Shown here: piece after piece, positions 21,877 to 31,521 of the stretch
Numbering within the stretch: position 1 is the stretch's first letter
Layout of the letters: each line of letters opens with the position of its first letter
Assembly: GCF_000192795.1 (NCBI RefSeq)
Contig: NW_007360641.1
Location: forward strand, 3,326-59,979
Origin: Vavraia culicis subsp. floridensis
Lineage: Eukaryota > Microsporidia > Pleistophoridae
DNA length: 56,654 bases
Direction: 5' to 3'
Notes under the pieces: model-generated
Told to the model about the DNA's origin: nothing
The model's database searches: none
The model's input: the letters and a program-made list of their open reading frames with translations, nothing else
Made by a program: the position numbers and the translations under genes

Positions 21877-22297
21877 CACGGTTCTTATGATAACCAAGTC
21901 GAAGTGACAGGAGCGATAGCTCCAATTTTTGGGCAAAGTGACAAAACACTCAAAGTCACAGCAAATGATAACACAGGAACGTGCTAAATTAATATATTGT
22001 GAATAATACGGGAAGTGATTGTCATGCTAGCACCATTGTGGTCTATGTTTTGTGATGTTTATGAACACGGGCAAGAGTGGGCAGAAGCAGCCGCGCGGCT
22101 TCTTTGTGCTATGACAAGCTGATAGAATATGGTGAGCAGGTGCTATTCCTAGAAGATAGATAAAGAATAATGGAATGCACTCAGGAACTCAGCGGAGAGA
22201 TAATCAACGGAAAGAATTGCAATCACAGCATCTTCAGACATGTGCACACTCAAATCGATGGTTTGGCGGGCTATGATTGTACGGTAAGAACGGCCGA
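21877..22297. other. Intergenic
   Basis: No supported feature in this stretch of about 0.4 kb. Confidence 0.45.
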
Positions 22298-22735
22298 TCA
22301 TGCCAACAACCGGCAAGTGGTCTCAGAATGTACTTTAGAAGGATTGGTCTGGCAGTAATAGCGTAATAGGAGCATGTTATACAGAGAATAGCTGTTACAA
22401 AACTGTTTCTCTGTGGAGAGATAACCATTATGGCCAGAGTTGGTGCTCGCCAAACTTATATTTACGGTATTTCGGGTGGAGAAAGAGCCTTTAGGGGAAA
22501 GTTCCATAATCGGTATTATTTTGCCGGAAAGCGCGGTATTATAACGATGATATAATTGATTAAACACCGTACCAAGTAGAAATTTGTTGCTTACGATTGT
22601 AAAACGGTCTGTCCACTCCGGAATAACCGTTGTTGATGCAGCAATAAAGAACCGTTGAGTGCCCGGCCATGTTGCAATACACTGATTTTGAGCTCCGGTG
22701 GTGACCGAATAGATCATTAAGATCATAAAGCACAT
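22298..22735 (-). CDS. Hypothetical secreted protein (145 aa)
   Basis: The ATG at 22735 gives a signal-peptide-like start (MCFMILMIYSVTTGAQNQC) followed by a polar, Ser/Thr/Asn-rich mature part with 4-5 Cys (last QTNPSKVHSETTCRLLA). It starts 41 bp after the stop of the MFS carrier gene on the same strand, so its promoter would lie in that gene's 3' end. No family recognised. The ORF length and signal peptide are the only support. Confidence 0.4.
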   Translation of the reverse strand: MCFMILMIYSVTTGAQNQCIATWPGTQRFFIAASTTVIPEWTDRFTIVSNKFLLGTVFNQLYHRYNTALSGKIIPIMELSPKGSFSTRNTVNISLASTNSGHNGYLSTEKQFCNSYSLYNMLLLRYYCQTNPSKVHSETTCRLLA

Positions 22736-22776
22736 TTACTGAGAATTTTATTGAATCTAAAAGGACACATCTAGGA

Positions 22777-24255
22777 TTACATTGTAGACTTGGGATTAGT
22801 CGGCTTGCTGCCGCCCTCTTCCTCATCAACATCCATTACAACTTTTCGCTCTTCAATCTTCTTTTGTGGTGCTCTTCCTGCGAGTGAATCGAAGCTGAGC
22901 ACGCGGTCGCGCATTCCATATTTGTACACGAAGAGCACAATGGCAAAGGACGTGATTAACATGTTCACAATGTAGAAGTTACTAAATATCTTGGCCTTGT
23001 CTGAGGAGGACATATCTTCGTTGTTAATCTTGGAGGAGAACACCAAGCCAAATATCTGACCGCCTACAAACGATGCCAGACCGGTGAACGTTCCCGTGTA
23101 TATCATTTGTGAGGTTGCCTTCAGATGAGGGGGACACATCATGTTGGCAATATGCACGCCCGAAGAGTGTGTAAGGCCGAAATTCACGCCTTTCATCGTT
23201 TCCAGCAGGCAGCTGAACATATACGTGTTTGGATTGTCGTATGGCAGGACGTAGTACCCAGCAAAACGTACGAACTGTGCAACCTGTGCGAATAAGAGCG
23301 GCCAGTACAGGCCACACCGCCCAACAATGTTTTGCGAGTAGTAGAGAATGATGATCTCAAAAAGCACGCCACACGTGGCCGTAGTGCTGATAGGATTTTT
23401 GTTCACTACGTTTATGATGCTCTGCAAGAATTTTGGGATCCTGTCCGAGAGCGTGTAGCCTTCAAGCATAAGTATTTCTGTCTGGTAGATCGATAGGTAC
23501 ATGGTCATTCCAGCGCGTGTTATACCGTTGAGGAGAATTATGAAAATGAAAAAAAGGTATGGCTTGTTCTTCACGAAGGATACCCAGCTGCTCTCTATGT
23601 CTGCGTTCGAGCGCTCTGTGCGGTCATACGATTTAATGAACAGCGCGGAGAACAGCACCGCGGGTATGGTAACTAGCGGAACGTAGTACTTTAGGCTGTT
23701 GAAGTCGTATTTTTTTGGCTCAGATCGGCACAGTGTCTCAACTGCCATATTTCCTAATAGGTAACCAACTGTTCCCCACAGGCGCTGCCTGCCGTACGCG
23801 CGAGCACCAGTATTCGGCGTGTTGTTGAGGTACTCGATTGCGAAGCGGTCCAGGAGAGGTGGTATGGCAGTGTTGAAGAACGAGTACAGGAACATTACCA
23901 CCCAGAAAATGGATTCGTATTCTTTTGCCGCGGGCCACAGATAAAACAGCTCAAACGATACCATTGACACAATCAGCAACGTGCATATAAACAGCTTTGG
24001 TCTTCCAAACTTGTCACTCGTCGTGGCCAGCACCGTATTTGTGAAGAAACACACCGCTAGTATGATTCCCAAGAACGAGCCGTAGTGCTCTTTTGAAACG
24101 TTGAACATTGTGACTGCAAATGGTCCTCTAAACTGGTAAAACGCGTAGTACTGCACATTTATAAAAAAATACAGCAATTTCAAAGGAATTACGTAGCTCC
24201 TTATCAAGTTCCAAAACGGTTCCATGATTATCTTGGTATGTTTTTTTTTATTCAT
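22777..24255 (-). CDS. MFS transporter, likely nucleotide/nucleoside importer
   Basis: 492 residues with about 12 hydrophobic helices. Motif-A-like loop TTSDKFGRPKLF is near residue 77. ARAYGRQRLWGTVGYLLGN near 150 is the signature of the MFS_1_like/nucleoside-H+ symporter branch. The C-terminal tail is hydrophilic and acidic (VVMDVDEEEGGSKPTNPK). In microsporidia, surface MFS carriers of this branch have been reported to import host purine nucleotides, so uptake of host purines across the parasite plasma membrane is the likely role; specificity cannot be read here. Start: Met1 (24255) or Met11 (24225). An AT-rich TATA-like stretch lies about 25-30 nt before Met11, which favours the shorter form. 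Confidence 0.82.
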   Translation of the reverse strand: MNKKKHTKIIMEPFWNLIRSYVIPLKLLYFFINVQYYAFYQFRGPFAVTMFNVSKEHYGSFLGIILAVCFFTNTVLATTSDKFGRPKLFICTLLIVSMVSFELFYLWPAAKEYESIFWVVMFLYSFFNTAIPPLLDRFAIEYLNNTPNTGARAYGRQRLWGTVGYLLGNMAVETLCRSEPKKYDFNSLKYYVPLVTIPAVLFSALFIKSYDRTERSNADIESSWVSFVKNKPYLFFIFIILLNGITRAGMTMYLSIYQTEILMLEGYTLSDRIPKFLQSIINVVNKNPISTTATCGVLFEIIILYYSQNIVGRCGLYWPLLFAQVAQFVRFAGYYVLPYDNPNTYMFSCLLETMKGVNFGLTHSSGVHIANMMCPPHLKATSQMIYTGTFTGLASFVGGQIFGLVFSSKINNEDMSSSDKAKIFSNFYIVNMLITSFAIVLFVYKYGMRDRVLSFDSLAGRAPQKKIEERKVVMDVDEEEGGSKPTNPKSTM

Positions 24256-25875
24256 ATTTAAAGGAAAAATTTAATTTAGTTTTTGTTTATGATCGGGACA
24301 CCATGCGCTTAATTACTGATTGCTTTGTTATTTTAGATCGCTCTGCACACCTCGTAGTCAAATTTAGAGGCTCTTTCTTTTTTTTCTACATTCTTTGCTG
24401 TGATACATATCGCACAGAACTGCAGTATAAAACGGGTAAAGATGCGTAAAAACAGATCTTTTTGTGAAATTTTTGTGTGACGGAAATTTTCCGTTTTTTT
24501 TGAAAATTAAAGCATATTTGGTCATTTCATGACAAATCCACACGTATGCATTTTCTTGTACAAATCTTTACAAATACTCAAGTGCCGATAAAAACAAAAA
24601 ATGAAAAAAGCTTTCAGCTTGTTGCAACGATAGCAATTACTGATTCGGATTTGGCGGGAAAAAGGGGGTGTGGCAAGACAATGCAAAAAGGGAAACGACT
24701 CGATGCGATGGTTTACGATTTGTTCTTCAATCCGAACGTGCTCGCTATTCTCAAATAACAGGCCTTTTATAATGTGGCGTATTGTTCATTAAAGCACATA
24801 TTTGCTTTAACGTGAGGAAACACGGACTGCTTTTTGTATTTCAATTTAACAGAACCACAACAAACAATTTACAAACAAAAATGATGGTGCTTATGAATAC
24901 CTGCAAACGAACAAGTGATCAAAGGAGTACCATGGTAAAATAACGAGCACCTAGGTGTACCAACGCATTTGTGATCATAAATGTATTTAATGAATAGGCT
25001 TTTACCAAAACGCTTGATCATAAATAAACAAATTTAGCCTTCCTACTGAATAGGAGTATCGATCAACAAAAATGATTAAATTGTGATAGAACCCGATATG
25101 AACCTGGAGACAACGATGTTCATCGTAAAATCATTTATTTTACATAAAAGAAGTGTTGTGATACGCAAGGGCATGTACTTGTGGTTCATTAGGGTTACTA
25201 TGCCGTTTTGAACACAAGCAGTGCAAAAATGGCAGGCTGTAAAAATGTTAAAGCATTTGCAAGGACATCCTTGCACCGCATTCTTAGAGTGAATATTTTA
25301 TTTGTACCGTTTCTACAAGAAATGGTGAAAGAATGGGATTAAATTTGCTTGCCACCTCAATTTCTACGAAATCTTGCACTGGTGATATCTTCCGAGAAAA
25401 GTGCTTGTTTCACGTCATATACCGGTATTGGTTTAATCATTCACTTCCAAAATTGGAGTGTAATGTACTTCTGCCCGCTACTCTTTATGAGCTAACGATA
25501 GTTAGGGGTGTGTTCACACGTGTTTCAACCCGATAGTTCACGTGGCGCTATCTAAACGATGTTTTTTGTGGTGTATTCAATCAAATGTGCATCAGGAAAC
25601 AGAAATTACTTGCAATACATTTCTATGTGCGCGATTATTTCATGTTTGAAGAGAAGAAAGAAACGGAACGACTCTCTCACAAACAACAAACTAAAGAATA
25701 TGCCTTTAAACGGGCATGTAAACGATTAATAGGACAAAAACATTCACCACACTAAAAAGACGAGCAAAAGTAACAGCCTATCGTGAAAAGTTTTATTCCA
25801 GCCTAGCGTTATCCAAACCGAGTAGCAGTACTCAACAATTATCCGACGAACAGTTCTCTTCTTTTATTATCCTTC
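24256..25875. other. Intergenic, 1.6 kb
   Basis: Contains a 70-codon ATG ORF on the plus strand (24546-24758) with no recognisable domain, which I do not call. Otherwise AT-rich and featureless. Confidence 0.45.
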
Positions 25876-26254
25876 CTAATATTCAGGCCGTGTCTTTCTG
25901 TTAATTCTCGATTCTGCGTGCATTCTTGTCACATTGTACATGTGCATTCCGGACTTTAAACAGTGCCACATGTTTTGCTGTGCCCTATCGCATTCTGCCA
26001 TATTCATGGTCAATTTTTTCATTGTACCTATCCGGTCACTTTTCTTTTGCAGTTCGCCTTCCAGTCGCCATACATTGATCTCACAGCAGTTCACTTTGTT
26101 TAGCTATTGTGTCTTTGCCCGCTCCTTTGTATTCCATCAGCTGCTCCACATTCCTGTTTTTTTTGAGCCCGTGCTATTGCATACTTCTCTGTTAAGATGT
26201 TTGTTGCCTTCTTTCCTTCTTTTTATCCGCTGTTGTTAATATCTTCGGTGTCAT
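25876..26254 (-). pseudogene. Decayed coiled-coil gene, several frame breaks
   Basis: Coding-like minus-strand pieces follow one another in alternating frames: an ATG at 26254 (MTPKILTTADKKKERR), then KEGNKHLNREVCNSTGS, then RNVEQLMEYKGAGKDTIAKQ, then EINVWRLEGELQKKSDRIGT continuing to 25876. The breaks sit at purine-rich or A8 homopolymer runs. Together they would give a small charged, heptad-like protein of about 120 residues with no membrane helix. The pieces are divergent from Derlin (26354, plus strand), with about 100 bp between. This could be a pseudogene or a real gene with homopolymer errors in the assembly. Family unknown. Confidence 0.35.
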
Positions 26255-26353
26255 TTCTTACCTACCGTAATTTAATCCCTCTCCATTTCCATGGCTTCGA
26301 TGCGCCAATCAAAGCGCCATACAAAATAAAAAAATTAACCGACCCCATCAAAA

Positions 26354-27400
26354 ATGATACACAGCCTTTTCACGCAGACGATGCGCACAACACCTCCGCT
26401 CACAAAAGTAATGTCCCTCATTCTCGTAGTGCTAGCACTCCTCGTGCACATAAACATAATAAGTCCGCTATCGCTCACCTACTCATTCTACTACGTTAAG
26501 AAAATGCAGTTGTGGCGGTTGGTCACGTCATTCTTCTATTTCGGGCCTTTCTCGGTTGACGTTCTGCTGCACGTCGTTTTCTTCTTCCGTTACTCAAAAA
26601 TGCTGGAGGAGAGTTTTATGAATGCATCGGAGTATGCGTACCTGCTGATGTTCTGTTCAGCTCTGATATTTGTGTGTGCAAATGTGTTTCGACGATCGTT
26701 GCTTGGCAATATGCTCTCGTCGGCTATAACTTACATATGGACGAGGAGGAACAGAACAACACAGGTGCAGTTGTTGGGGTGCATATTGTTTCCTGCGTTC
26801 TTTTTGCCGTTTGTGGTGCCCGTTTTTTCGTTCTTCAGCGAGCGAAAGGTGCCTTTTGATGAGGTTATGGGCATCATCGTGGGACACGTTTACTTTTACC
26901 TGAGATTCGTTGTGAAGAAGTTTGGATACGAACCGCTTAGAACACCCAACTGGTTGAAAAGGGCGTTTGGCGAGGAGATAGAGGAGCCTGAAACCGTAAA
27001 TGTGCCGAGTGTGGAGCGGCTTGATATTCTTGAGGAGATTGCTGGTGGTGCCGTACGGAAGGATGATGAGGTGAAAAATAGCGAGAAGAGCGCTGAGGAT
27101 AGGGCGCCTATCCGTAAAAATGGTGTGGATGACGAGAAGATCGATCTATGTAATGCCGAGCAGGTGAATGTAAATGAGGAAAAAACGAGAAATGACCAGA
27201 TTGATGATGAGAAGGATACGCACACCGCCCTACTAGAAGAAGCTGTGAACGGTGCGATGAGCGATGAGCTGCCTGACCAAAAAATGGGAAGAGAAGCATT
27301 TACAAACGAGTTAGATGATTCTGAACCGAACAAAGAGGACGAGGTTGATTTCTTCTCTGTATCATCGGAGGAGAACAAACATTTAGAAGAAGTAAAATGA
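26354..27400 (+). CDS. DER1: Derlin (DER1-like) with long acidic C-terminal tail
   Basis: 348 residues. Residues about 1-205 match the Derlin/DER1 fold: the early PPLTK motif, helix 1 (LILVVLALLVHINIISP), the MQLWRLVTSFFYFGPFSVDV segment that is highly characteristic of Derlins (WR...F.YFG.), then further helices. Derlins are rhomboid pseudoproteases that retrotranslocate misfolded ER proteins for Cdc48-dependent degradation. The catalytic Ser/His are not expected. The last 130 residues are an unusual Glu/Asp/Lys-rich cytosolic tail. A functional link with the Shp1-type UBX protein at 49051, a Cdc48 cofactor, is plausible. An AT-rich TATA-like run lies about 25-35 nt upstream. Confidence 0.88.
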   Translation: MIHSLFTQTMRTTPPLTKVMSLILVVLALLVHINIISPLSLTYSFYYVKKMQLWRLVTSFFYFGPFSVDVLLHVVFFFRYSKMLEESFMNASEYAYLLMFCSALIFVCANVFRRSLLGNMLSSAITYIWTRRNRTTQVQLLGCILFPAFFLPFVVPVFSFFSERKVPFDEVMGIIVGHVYFYLRFVVKKFGYEPLRTPNWLKRAFGEEIEEPETVNVPSVERLDILEEIAGGAVRKDDEVKNSEKSAEDRAPIRKNGVDDEKIDLCNAEQVNVNEEKTRNDQIDDEKDTHTALLEEAVNGAMSDELPDQKMGREAFTNELDDSEPNKEDEVDFFSVSSEENKHLEEVK

Positions 27401-27494
27401 CTAAGGTGTAATTAAATCTGTTTTAAAGTGGAGCAATGTGCGTATTTAACCAAAGAGATGGTTTATTATGTGACAGGTCGTGCAAGACCGTAAT

Positions 27495-27710
27495 TTACAC
27501 CTTTCGGCCGGTACTGGTCAAAACAGGAAATACTCTCATCCCCAATATTGCACCGCGGTGTAGCAGCCTACACCACGAGCATCTTTCATCAACCGTTGAT
27601 GCAGGGATGTAACCTTGCACGAAGATTTTTTCTGTGCGTAGATCATGAACTGGCCGTTTTTGCGCTCCTCTGCAGGAAACTGCGAAAATCACAAAAAATG
27701 ACCAACGCAT
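27495..27710 (-). CDS. Small secreted protein (71 aa)
   Basis: ATG at 27710. The signal-peptide-like start MRWSFFVIFAVSCRGAQK is followed by a basic mature peptide of about 53 residues containing a CSWC pair and several Arg. A TTCTTAAG element lies about 20-25 nt upstream. It is convergent with the end of Derlin (27400). Short length limits certainty, and no homologous family is recognised. Confidence 0.4.
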   Translation of the reverse strand: MRWSFFVIFAVSCRGAQKRPVHDLRTEKIFVQGYIPASTVDERCSWCRLLHRGAILGMRVFPVLTSTGRKV

Positions 27711-28041
27711 CCATCACTTCGACTTAAGAACGGATTTCATTTCATAAACGGAAATAGCACAGCTGGTCATAAAAATACTATAATCTGAGGAAACGGCTCC
27801 TTCAGATTAAATTTATAAAACATTTTTTACAGAAATGTTGGTTTGCTCCATTTCAAAGGTGTCAATCACAACAACTGCCAAATTTATTCGATTAATGATT
27901 TATTCAACATTTTTGGCAGGCTCAACGCTTCATGGATAGAAGGTGCCTATCGGTCATTGTTATGTTGTAACTACAGGATAAAACGGTGTGGGTTCATCTC
28001 AATAAACCATTCAGGCACCAAATCGCTTGCTCACCGCTCAG
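27711..28041. other. Intergenic
   Basis: No supported feature in about 0.33 kb between the small secreted ORF and Spt5. Confidence 0.45.
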
Positions 28042-29952
28042 CTAGTTCATTCTACTGATATCCTCCACATTAACGCTTATGGCACCGCTCTCCGCACATC
28101 TCACGGTCCCCTTGTTGTCGCTTATTCGCACAAGAATGCCGCTGCTCCCCCTGTGACCACCGCGCAGGACTATGACTCGATCGTATTTGGAGGGCCGCAC
28201 AAATTCGCACTGTCCCAATTTTATTTTCGATGTGCTGGTGATGACCGTCTCATCAATTATATCGAGTGCCTCTACAAGTTTGTTCTGGTATTGGAGCTGT
28301 GTGCCCCTGTAAGCGCTTACCGACTGCGGTGCTGAAGCTTCTTCTTCCACAGTTTCTGGTGCTCGTGGTGTTTTGTACGGTGACTTGTGCATTTCTCTAT
28401 GTGGAGTGCGGCTGCCTATACCTGGTGTCCTAGGCGGTGAATGACCGCCCCGTGATGGTGTGCGGTACGGGGTGCGTGCCCCGCGAGGTGTTCTATATGA
28501 CATGTTGCCATCCGGCCTAGGCGTTCCATGCGATGCATAGAGCTCCAGACCAGGTGTTTTGCCACCAGCACCACTCAGATCGGGTGTCTTACCGCCAAAA
28601 GCAATCGGAACGGGTGTGCGGGCACCCATGTCGGAAACGCTGGGCCCTTCTCTCCATCGATCTTCGGTGAGCATAATTTCGCTCTTTTTCACCTCCACCC
28701 TCTTCAGATTGCTCACAAGTTGTACCAGCACATTGTCTCTGTGCACATCCTTGACAACACCATCAAATCCCTTATAGCAACCCCTGATCACCGTTACTTT
28801 GTTGTTCATCAACGGGTCCCGTCTTGCCCTGCGTATGGCCGTGTTTTTCTTGACTTTGTACGTCTCCTGCGGTCTCGTGAGTTCATCTATGGGCACCGAC
28901 ACCTCCCTCGAAAAGTTGTCAAGCGCCACAATCGCATTCTGTCCCTGCACATGCACCACAACACCTGTTCCCTCGTTCTTCACGCCAACCTCGTCGCCAA
29001 GACCTACGTTCTTCTGCACATCTCTCTCACTCACCGTGTATGTGCGCGAATCAGTCTGTATCACAAGCTCGTTCTCTCTTTTTGTCTTTATTGTACCTTT
29101 CAGCGTGCGTAACTCGCCCTTCTTCACCATCACGCTTTCTCCTATCTCATACTCCTTATCCTTGAAGTCTTTCAGTTCGCTCACGCTCGGATTCTCGCCC
29201 AGTCTTAGATCAGACACCCTCACATTCCTCTCCAAAAACCCTTTCTCGTTGTAAAATTCTTTGCTGAACATGAATCCGTTGTTAATTTTAATCACGTTTT
29301 CGTAGTCTTCCGGTACAAACAGCTTTCTAACTCCATCAATTCTCGGCACAAGCTTGACACGCACCATCTCATCGCTGATCTTCCCTACAATCATTCCTAT
29401 ATCATCCTTATACCGGCCCTTCTTCACACGTACGTAGCTGAACAGCACAATCTCATTCTTTCGATACGTCAGCACCTCCACCATCTCATCCAAAGGCACA
29501 ACATTCACTCGCTTAGAAACAAATTTGCAGGTGTCTATCGCGTTAAGCACACTCTGCTTGTAGAAACTCTCCAGGTACACGTATCCGGGCAGCCCATCCT
29601 TTATCACCACGCTGAAAATGTTATCGTGTCTCTCACTAATTATCTTGAACAGCACCTGTCTCTCCTTGCCGGGCTTTACCCGTACCAGCCACAGCTTTGG
29701 ACAGCTCACATTTGGCAGCAGACTGACCTGCTGCTTAGCACTCACCAGGTCAACGTTCAGATCCACCTCCTTCTCGGTTGATTCTTTGATGTCCTTGTAC
29801 TTCTGCTCCAGCTTGGTCGTAAATTCCTGCCATGTATCGGTTATCTGTGGGGATGAATGCGGCGATGGAGTAAATGGCGAGGTGTCTGAAGAAGCTTCCT
29901 GTGCTTCAATGTCTAGAAATTTGCTAAATTTTGATTTTTTCCTGTCGGTCAT
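28042..29952 (-). CDS. SPT5: Transcription elongation factor Spt5
   Basis: 636 residues, versus about 1060 in yeast. A short acidic/Ser-Pro N-terminus is followed by the NGN domain (about 84-163, KLWLVRVKPGKERQVLFKII, binds Spt4 and RNA polymerase II). Several KOW domains then appear (SYVRVKKGRYKDDIGMIVG; VIRGCYKGFDGVVKDV), then a C-terminal repeat region of G-x-K/R-T-P motifs (GARTPVPI, GGKTPDLS, GGKTPGLE, GARTPYRTP, GSRTPHRE) comparable to the phosphorylated CTR of animal and yeast Spt5, and a final KOW (VIVLRGGHRGSSGILVRI). It acts in the nucleus with Spt4 to promote elongation and couple capping. The ATG at 29952 has a TTAAAAG TATA-like element about 30 nt upstream, placed just after the stop of a small upstream ORF. 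Confidence 0.95.
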   Translation of the reverse strand: MTDRKKSKFSKFLDIEAQEASSDTSPFTPSPHSSPQITDTWQEFTTKLEQKYKDIKESTEKEVDLNVDLVSAKQQVSLLPNVSCPKLWLVRVKPGKERQVLFKIISERHDNIFSVVIKDGLPGYVYLESFYKQSVLNAIDTCKFVSKRVNVVPLDEMVEVLTYRKNEIVLFSYVRVKKGRYKDDIGMIVGKISDEMVRVKLVPRIDGVRKLFVPEDYENVIKINNGFMFSKEFYNEKGFLERNVRVSDLRLGENPSVSELKDFKDKEYEIGESVMVKKGELRTLKGTIKTKRENELVIQTDSRTYTVSERDVQKNVGLGDEVGVKNEGTGVVVHVQGQNAIVALDNFSREVSVPIDELTRPQETYKVKKNTAIRRARRDPLMNNKVTVIRGCYKGFDGVVKDVHRDNVLVQLVSNLKRVEVKKSEIMLTEDRWREGPSVSDMGARTPVPIAFGGKTPDLSGAGGKTPGLELYASHGTPRPDGNMSYRTPRGARTPYRTPSRGGHSPPRTPGIGSRTPHREMHKSPYKTPRAPETVEEEASAPQSVSAYRGTQLQYQNKLVEALDIIDETVITSTSKIKLGQCEFVRPSKYDRVIVLRGGHRGSSGILVRISDNKGTVRCAESGAISVNVEDISRMN

Positions 29953-29988
29953 TTTCTCGGCTTTGTTCCTTGCTTTTAATTGGAGGGG

Positions 29989-30225
29989 CTAAAAAACGGC
30001 AATAAAAAGCGGAAGGGCGAATACGTGATGAACAATATGAAAGGGCATCTGTGCAGGAGAAAGAAAAATGTTAGCTATGTGGCACAAACAGCGGAACAGT
30101 ACTTGAAAAGATGCTGAATGCTGTACAAATGAGTAGAAAACTGTTTTGATGGGAGTCGAATGGAATGAGACAGAAAGGATAAACAGAGATATAAATAGAA
30201 ACAGTAACATCTTTGCCATCAACAT
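29989..30225 (-). CDS. Small hydrophobic/secreted ORF abutting the Spt5 promoter
   Basis: 78 residues from the ATG at 30225, or from the third in-frame Met (6th codon), with a strong hydrophobic start (MLLFLFISLFILSVSF) like a signal peptide. A His/Phe-rich remainder with a second hydrophobic C-terminus follows (HVFALPLFIAVF). It ends 36 bp before the Spt5 ATG, and the Spt5 TATA-like box begins about 12 nt after its stop. No family recognised. It could be chance. Confidence 0.33.
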   Translation of the reverse strand: MLMAKMLLFLFISLFILSVSFHSTPIKTVFYSFVQHSASFQVLFRCLCHIANIFLSPAQMPFHIVHHVFALPLFIAVF

Positions 30226-31521
30226 CTAACAGCAGCACATCGCACTGGTAATATGTTGGTTATATCGTAATAATTTTGTAGGAGACAGCCTTAAATAGTG
30301 TCTTTATTACGCTTGAGCCTAATTATAGTTGCTTTGGCCCTGATCAATATTATTGGTATGTTCGATGTCGCTATGATAATAACCCAAATTTCTAGGGCTA
30401 TCGATTAGTGATTGTTTATAGTGGCAATCATTCATAACCATGATATTTGCAGGTTATAGCACCTTAGCTTAAGAGGATGAATAAACGCACATTTGATGAG
30501 CAAAATAATATTTTATCTTTGCATACATACAAATACGTATTATACAAGTAAATTATTATGTAAACGTAATAACTCTTCATTTGTTGCTATTTGTGCGCCA
30601 TTTTACTAATTTGGTTTAACTGAAGGAATCTATTTTAAAGGGTTTCTCAGCACTGGGCACAAATTATACTTATGGTGGTTCATAAATAATGATCTACAAA
30701 TGTTGATGATCATTTTCGCTGTAGATTGGTTCTGCAGCGGTGTTTGGTGCAAGGAGTGCCAATTTTTACTCAAAATAGTCTAATTTAATGGTACTACAGG
30801 CAATTTAATATCTAAAACTGTGGCTGTATTGATCAGAGTATGGCAATGTGGCTGGTGAAATGCTGACAATGGCCCTACTAAAACACTGCTAAGTAATCTA
30901 TGAAGCTACATTATGTAATTGCGATGCAGAGGAAACTCTAAATGGCAGTAAATTTGGCTATAATATCATGTACACGCCACTTATCCACACCACTAATCAT
31001 ATAAAAGATAGAACAGCAATGTTTACTTTCCTTCGTGCACAAATGCGGAGCAAAGGTTTTTCAACCTCTTGGTAAGACTGACAAATATTTTCATTTAATA
31101 AGAGTTAAACGGCTTCAAAACTGTCTTTCCCGTTATGTTAATCCGAAAGTAATTATAAACGGATCCATAACTATCTGTTCAAGCTACGGATGAACAATAC
31201 TTATTGCTTGGAAGGGATCTACATCTTGTATTGATCCTGTACTTTCCTAAGACTACGTTTATTTATCTCCTCACACATTAATATTTGTCTTTCATTCCAA
31301 GTTGTTCATGGATTCACGGTTGCTCGGTATTTTCCTGATCAACAAAATATAATGATAATTAGCCGTGTATTATTGGTCAATATATTGAGTAAACCATTCC
31401 TTTCCGCTATGTTGCTTCAAATATCAATTGCTGCAAGCAACCTAAATGTTCTAATTTTTCTTTACTTTTGGACATAGATGAAGATTTTAACTGTGGCACA
31501 CGAACATAACAGATAGAAGTT
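30226..31521. other. Intergenic, 1.3 kb
   Basis: AT-rich, no coding-like ORF, repeat or RNA gene seen. Confidence 0.5.

Noticed and set aside
28528..29254. Plus-strand ORFs of 150-194 codons over Spt5
   Set aside because: Antisense shadows of the Spt5 gene.
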